Below, one piece after another: positions 32,625-35,955 of a stretch of 35,955 bases of DNA (positions are counted from its first letter, which is position 1; each line of letters begins with the position of its first letter). Location: contig MOYA01000005.1 of NCBI GenBank assembly GCA_001899315.1, forward strand, positions 73,960-109,914. Reading direction: 5' to 3'. This DNA comes from Candidatus Obscuribacter phosphatis (GTDB lineage: Bacteria; Cyanobacteriota; Vampirovibrionia; Obscuribacterales; Obscuribacteraceae). The notes beneath the pieces were generated by a model. The model did not search any database, was not told where the DNA came from, and saw only the letters and a program-made list of their open reading frames with translations. The position numbers were made by a program, and so were the translations under genes.

Positions 32625-33686
32625 ATGTCAAATCAAACGGTAATCTTGGCGGTGGTCGATGCTCCCGATCCCGACAACTTTGCTCAGCTGGTAGCCCTGG
32701 CCAAGCTCAATCCGCAAGCCAAGCTCTTCGTCATGCTCACCGGACGCCCGGTGCGCTTCAACGCCAGTCGCGATCACGCCAACTGGGAATGGGACCTGGA
32801 AAGCTCACGCATGGCCCAAGAAGCATCAGCCATGCGGGCTAAGAACTTTCTGCGTCACTTCGATGTGGAAGTAAGCCGAGTCTTCGACGGCGGCATCGCA
32901 CCGCGCACTTTGGTGCCGCATTGGGTGCATTTCGCCGAATACTACAAATTTCTCGATGTCGACCCGCTCGCCGCTCTGCGACACAGCGAACTCGAACCCC
33001 AGGAAGACCTGATCAAGCTCTTGCTCGCCCTGCCGCCGGCTTCGGTGAAAGTGGCTGTGGGCGGACCAATGACCGGTCTGCATCAGCTCATCGTGCGCTG
33101 TCCCGAAGTGGTCAGTCGCTTTGCCGAAGTACATGCCATGTTTGCCACCTGGGGCAATGTCGAACTCATGCAGTTCGATGAAAAACCACGCGGCGCAGTG
33201 CAGTTCAATGTTGCTTGCGACCCGCAGGCAGCCAACGCTGTATTGACCGGACTCGACTGCCCGGTCTATCTCATGCCGACCGAAGTGACACGGGTCAAGT
33301 CCATCGGCTTCCAGAATGCGCAGAAACTGAGAGAGGCACTGCCCGACAACAAAGGTAGTCGCGCCCTCTATCACCTCTACGCCCTCTGGTATGACGCAGC
33401 AGTCAAGCCTCGGCAAGAGAAAAATCCAGACGAATTGATTTTCATCCACGACATCGTCGCCGCTTTCAGCCTCGATGCAGAGCTGAGAGACGCTATTTAC
33501 GACGTGGTGCCGGTGGAGATCACGTCAGTCCCCCATCTGCCGCGCGAAGGCAGCGAATGGGGCAAGGTGTTCATGAAGGAGCGCCCGACAGACCAAGCTC
33601 AAGGCTGCAAGATCTTTGCCGCCAAGGGCCTCAAAGAAAAGGGAGCCGAACTCTATCTGGAGACTTTGAAAAAGGTCTTCGCCTAG
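32625..33686 (+). CDS. Nucleoside-hydrolase-like protein (IunH superfamily), divergent
   Basis: A 353-residue member of the inosine/uridine nucleoside hydrolase fold, which splits the N-glycosidic bond of ribonucleosides using a Ca2+-bound water. Recognisable elements are VDAPDPDN (11-18, the calcium loop, normally DxDPGxDD), VAVGGPMTGLHQLI, VQFNVACDPQAAN (normally E-x-N-x-x-x-D-P-x-A-A), VYLMPTEVT and IHDIVAAF (normally the last metal Asp region). The calcium loop differs from the classical enzymes: Gly is lost and the final Asp is Asn-18, so activity is likely but substrate may be unusual. The ATG at 32625 has a perfect GGAGG. It opens a cluster with a NUDIX gene and a second, unrelated-looking hydrolase of the same superfamily. 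Confidence 0.85.
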   Translation: MSNQTVILAVVDAPDPDNFAQLVALAKLNPQAKLFVMLTGRPVRFNASRDHANWEWDLESSRMAQEASAMRAKNFLRHFDVEVSRVFDGGIAPRTLVPHWVHFAEYYKFLDVDPLAALRHSELEPQEDLIKLLLALPPASVKVAVGGPMTGLHQLIVRCPEVVSRFAEVHAMFATWGNVELMQFDEKPRGAVQFNVACDPQAANAVLTGLDCPVYLMPTEVTRVKSIGFQNAQKLREALPDNKGSRALYHLYALWYDAAVKPRQEKNPDELIFIHDIVAAFSLDAELRDAIYDVVPVEITSVPHLPREGSEWGKVFMKERPTDQAQGCKIFAAKGLKEKGAELYLETLKKVFA

Positions 33687-33691
33687 ACAGC

Positions 33692-33734
33692 TTCGGAAAA
33701 CGGATTTAGTTCTATACTCTCTGATTCGGAGAGT
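33692..33734 (+). promoter_or_regulatory. Possible promoter and hairpin before the NUDIX gene
   Basis: TATACT (33714-33719) resembles a -10 box; TTCGGA 16 bases upstream is a poor -35. The hairpin ACTCTC/GAGAGT (33716-33734) overlaps it, so the same bases could also act as an mRNA structure between the first two genes. Confidence 0.3.
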
Positions 33735-33776
33735 CGACCTCAGTCAACCTCTAACTTTAGAAATCTGGAGAAACAG

Positions 33777-34568
33777 ATGAGCAACCAAAGCCAAACCGTC
33801 ACCACCGCCTGCGGTATCACCGTCACCGCCGAAGCCGGCATCGACCTGAACATCGCCACTGCGGCGAAGCCTTTCACCGACTGGCTCGCGCAGATCGATC
33901 GCAAGCGCTTCAATGTGCGCAACGTGCACATTCAGTCGGTGGACATGTTCGGTCCCCGCGTCGGCTTCATCAAGTTCAAGGCCGACGTCGCCGACAGCCA
34001 GGGTCGCGCCCTGCCCGGCATCATCTTTGCCCGCGGCGGCGCCGTCGCCGTGCTGGCCGTCCTGGTCTGCGAAGGCAAGGCTCACGCCGTCGTCACCGTG
34101 CAACCGCGCCTGGCCACCGGCGACTTCGAATTCGTCGAGACCTGCGCCGGCATGCTGGACGGCTCCGGCAACTTCGCCGGCGTCGCCGCCAAGGAACTCA
34201 AGGAAGAGCTGCACATCGATCTGGCTCCCGGCGAACTCGTCGACCTGGGCGCCCTGGCCGGCTTCAAGAACGGCATCTACCTGACCCCGGGCGGCAGCGA
34301 AGAGACCATGCGCTTCTTCGCCTTCTGCCGGGAAGTCTCGCGCACCGAGCTGGACGACATCAACGGTCGCCTCACCGGCGCCCTCGACGAAGGCGAGCAG
34401 ATCACCCTCAAGCTGGTCAACATCGACGACCTGGCGGCCATCCCCGACGCCAAGACGATCATCGCCCACAGCCTGTATCAGCGCTTCAAGGACAAGATTC
34501 CCGGCACCGACAAGATCAAGTCGAGCAGCACCGTGGGCGCCACCGCCCGGGTGCAGAGCATCCACTAA
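33777..34568 (+). CDS. NUDIX hydrolase, ADP-sugar diphosphatase-like
   Basis: A 263-residue NUDIX protein. The box, residues 125-147, reads GMLDGSGNF then AGVAAKELKEELHI. The catalytic Glu-140, Glu-143 and Glu-144 are kept, but three box positions differ from G-x5-E-x7-REUxEExGU: first Glu is Gly-131, Arg is Lys-139, and the late Gly is His-146. The spread-out GMLD-GNF-GVAAKEL form and the large N-terminal domain (1-90) recall plant NUDX14 and human NUDT14, which hydrolyse ADP-ribose, ADP-glucose or UDP-glucose. The ATG at 33777 has GGAG at 7 bases. Codons are G/C-ending. It lies between two nucleoside-hydrolase-like genes. The substrate is inference. Confidence 0.87.
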   Translation: MSNQSQTVTTACGITVTAEAGIDLNIATAAKPFTDWLAQIDRKRFNVRNVHIQSVDMFGPRVGFIKFKADVADSQGRALPGIIFARGGAVAVLAVLVCEGKAHAVVTVQPRLATGDFEFVETCAGMLDGSGNFAGVAAKELKEELHIDLAPGELVDLGALAGFKNGIYLTPGGSEETMRFFAFCREVSRTELDDINGRLTGALDEGEQITLKLVNIDDLAAIPDAKTIIAHSLYQRFKDKIPGTDKIKSSSTVGATARVQSIH

Positions 34569-34610
34569 GCATCCCTCTAGATGCTGCCATTTGACTGACT
34601 GCCAGAGCCA

Positions 34611-34731
34611 GAGGAGGAAGCGAAACGCTTCCTCCTCGCCTGCATTCTAATCAGTGGAAGCGTTTCGCTTCCTCCTCGCTTGCGTTCTAATGAGAGGCAG
34701 CACTTCGCTGCCTCCTCTTCTGCATACTAAT
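34611..34731 (+). ncRNA. Three tandem hairpins at 40-nt period
   Basis: Three units of 41, 40 and 40 bases (34611-34651, 34652-34691, 34692-34731), each a hairpin followed by a tail like CTGCATTCTAAT. Stem 1 is GAGGAGGAAGCG with CGCTTCCTCCTC (12 bp, loop AAA). Stem 2 is GGAAGCG with CGCTTCC (7 bp, loop TTT). Stem 3 is GAGGCAGC with GCTGCCTC (8 bp). Loop centres fall at 34624, 34664 and 34704, exactly 40 apart. Stem 3 differs in sequence from 1 and 2 yet still pairs, so base pairing itself appears conserved. No T-run follows any stem. The array ends 16 bases before the second hydrolase start and would be in the mRNA leader. Confidence 0.75.
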
Positions 34732-34747
34732 AAAAAAGGACAGGACA

Positions 34748-35911
34748 ATGTCGGTTGAAAAAGTCGAGAAGAAAGCTCTCCCCATCTGGATCCCGCTCTT
34801 CAAAGATCTGTTCGTGATCACCGACCCGGGCCGCGACCAAGACGACGAAGATGTGCTGGTCATGCTCAACCGCATGATTCGCCTCGAAATCTTGCAGGTA
34901 CTGGGTGTGGTGGCCAATCTAGCTCCCAGCGCTCAGCGAGCGCGCCTGGCCAAGGGAACACTGCAGCTCTTGGGACAGAACCAGGTGCCGGTAGGCTATG
35001 GCAGCAATTGCCTGCAGAGTGAAGAAGACGGACTGGAGTACCAGTTCTCGGTGGGCTATCTGGCCGAACACGACAATGTCGTGGACGGCAAGGCGCTCAT
35101 TTACGAGACTCTCAAGAACGCGCGGCCCAAGTCGATCGTGCTCTTGCTCATCTCTGGTCTGACCGATGCCGCCGCCGTGCTGCGCGAACACCATTATCTC
35201 TTCCAAAAGGCGGTGCGGCGCGTGGTGATCATGGGCGGTGTGAAGACCTGCAAGGACAATCCCAATGCGCCCGAACTCGATGGCGAGGGTCGCATCCTCC
35301 CCGATGAGACCGCGCAGAACCACAAGTTCGACCTGGAAGCAACACGCTATCTCTACCGCATGCTGCAGGACATGGAGATTCCCATCACTGTCGTCTCGCG
35401 CCATGCCGCAGTGGCCGCCCGCGTGCCGCGCTCGGTCTACGAAGAGATGGCGGCGACTGGTCATCCCATCGGCACTCGCCTTTTGGCGGCTCAGAAAGAA
35501 GCAATCCAGAAAGTCTGGGAACGGGCAAACATGGCAGCTGACGATCCCAATCGTCTGGAATTGCCGGCTCGTTGCGACAAGACCTGGTTCTGCAATAACT
35601 TTCTGGGCGGCAAAGGCGCCGAGCTGACCAGCCAAGACAACATCTGGGATCTGGTGCAGACCTTCAATCTCTATGACCCGTGCACGCTTGCTGCCTGCAT
35701 TCCCAATCAGCGCGAGCATTTCTTCTCTCCCACCGTGGTGGAAGTGCACGGCGTCGAACACCTGATCATCGGCGTCAGCGCTCAGGTTCACAACGTGAGA
35801 GAACCGCTGGCACTGGCCGAGCATCTGCGCAACATGCTGGTGGAGAGCCTTAAGCAAGCGCAGGTCTCAGCATCGCCCAAGGCTCAAGAAGCGACCAGCA
35901 AGGTCGCCTAG
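34748..35911 (+). CDS. Second nucleoside-hydrolase-like protein
   Basis: A 387-residue protein of the same superfamily as the first gene of the cluster but not a close copy. The calcium loop is ITDPGRDQDDEDVL (24-37), a DPG-x-DxDD form with two extra residues. VVIMGG (around 160) matches the superfamily MGG motif, and LYDPCTLAAC the late metal Asp region. Between these, NHKFDLEATRYLYRML and ITVVSRHAAVAARVP stand where classical enzymes have EFN-DPEAA and PLDVT. The N-terminus has no signal peptide. AGGACAGGACA precedes the ATG at 34748, just after the hairpin array. Ribonucleoside hydrolysis is likely; the base specificity cannot be read. Confidence 0.82.
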   Translation: MSVEKVEKKALPIWIPLFKDLFVITDPGRDQDDEDVLVMLNRMIRLEILQVLGVVANLAPSAQRARLAKGTLQLLGQNQVPVGYGSNCLQSEEDGLEYQFSVGYLAEHDNVVDGKALIYETLKNARPKSIVLLLISGLTDAAAVLREHHYLFQKAVRRVVIMGGVKTCKDNPNAPELDGEGRILPDETAQNHKFDLEATRYLYRMLQDMEIPITVVSRHAAVAARVPRSVYEEMAATGHPIGTRLLAAQKEAIQKVWERANMAADDPNRLELPARCDKTWFCNNFLGGKGAELTSQDNIWDLVQTFNLYDPCTLAACIPNQREHFFSPTVVEVHGVEHLIIGVSAQVHNVREPLALAEHLRNMLVESLKQAQVSASPKAQEATSKVA

Positions 35912-35934
35912 TTGCGCCTTTCTAAGTTTTGAAA

Positions 35935-35955
35935 AGAGGCGCCCTGCGCCTCTCT
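35935..35955 (+). terminator. Terminator hairpin, cut by the window end
   Basis: AGAGGCGC (35935-35942) pairs perfectly with GCGCCTCT (35946-35953), 24 bases past the last stop. The following sequence is outside the window, so a T-run cannot be checked. Confidence 0.7.

Noticed and set aside
34611-34731. Short CRISPR array
   Set aside because: The units differ within the stem, have no spacers, and share the tail more than the hairpin; there are no cas genes in the window.

Overview
The window is bacterial chromosome with about 26 protein genes, no rRNA or tRNA, no CRISPR array and no recognisable transposase or integrase. The best lineage clue is the Ycf45-type AAA plus R3H protein at 18145-19737, a family typical of cyanobacteria and plastids and also found in some Gram-positive groups. 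It sits behind a Firmicute/cyanobacterial-type Orn/Lys/Arg decarboxylase. There are no photosynthesis genes and I noticed none of the GCGATCGC (HIP1) sites common in photosynthetic cyanobacteria. With the Sel1-kinase and the many unfamiliar small proteins, I tentatively infer a non-photosynthetic cyanobacterial relative (Vampirovibrionia/Melainabacteria, Obscuribacterales-like). This is inference, not proof.

Layout. 1-6466: a GNAT acetyltransferase, a CorA Mg transporter behind two adjacent membrane-protein genes, a ZIP metal transporter and a CysQ/inositol-monophosphatase-like enzyme. 6880-10429: a GC-rich minus-strand block with a 71-residue Cys-containing peptide, a long TruD-type pseudouridine synthase, a HAD phosphatase and a protein with a T7-primase-like zinc ribbon. 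10430-11493: 1 kb of non-coding DNA full of short inverted repeats. 11494-16000: a thermolysin-like metallopeptidase without a signal peptide, a YihX-like HAD phosphatase and two uncharacterised genes. 16569-20447: PLP decarboxylase, Ycf45-like ATPase and a membrane-anchored protein. 20552-25194 (minus): an unknown small protein, a ribbon-helix-helix protein with five 17-residue repeats, a ClpP-like protease with a coiled-coil N-terminus, an unknown gene and adenylate kinase. 25742-30020: oligoendopeptidase F, N-acetylmuramoyl-L-alanine amidase and a secreted LRR protein. 30031-32278 (minus): a Ser/Thr kinase with Sel1 repeats, broken near its 3' end by an apparent one-base frameshift. 32625-35911: two divergent nucleoside-hydrolase-like genes flanking a NUDIX gene, with three tandem hairpins exactly 40 nt apart in the second gap.

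Most genes are single transcription units with their own ribosome binding site, and many have an intrinsic terminator. Codon use looks bimodal. The metallopeptidase, TruD block, PepF, ClpP-like and NUDIX genes use almost only G/C-ending codons. The decarboxylase, LRR, kinase and RHH genes do not. Three convergent gene junctions share a layout of back-to-back terminators around an A-tract, and two of them carry a near-identical 23-nt motif.

The most interesting candidates for something undescribed are the nucleoside hydrolase/NUDIX/nucleoside hydrolase cluster with its hairpin array, the zinc-ribbon/HAD/TruD/small-peptide block, and the shared 23-nt intergenic element.
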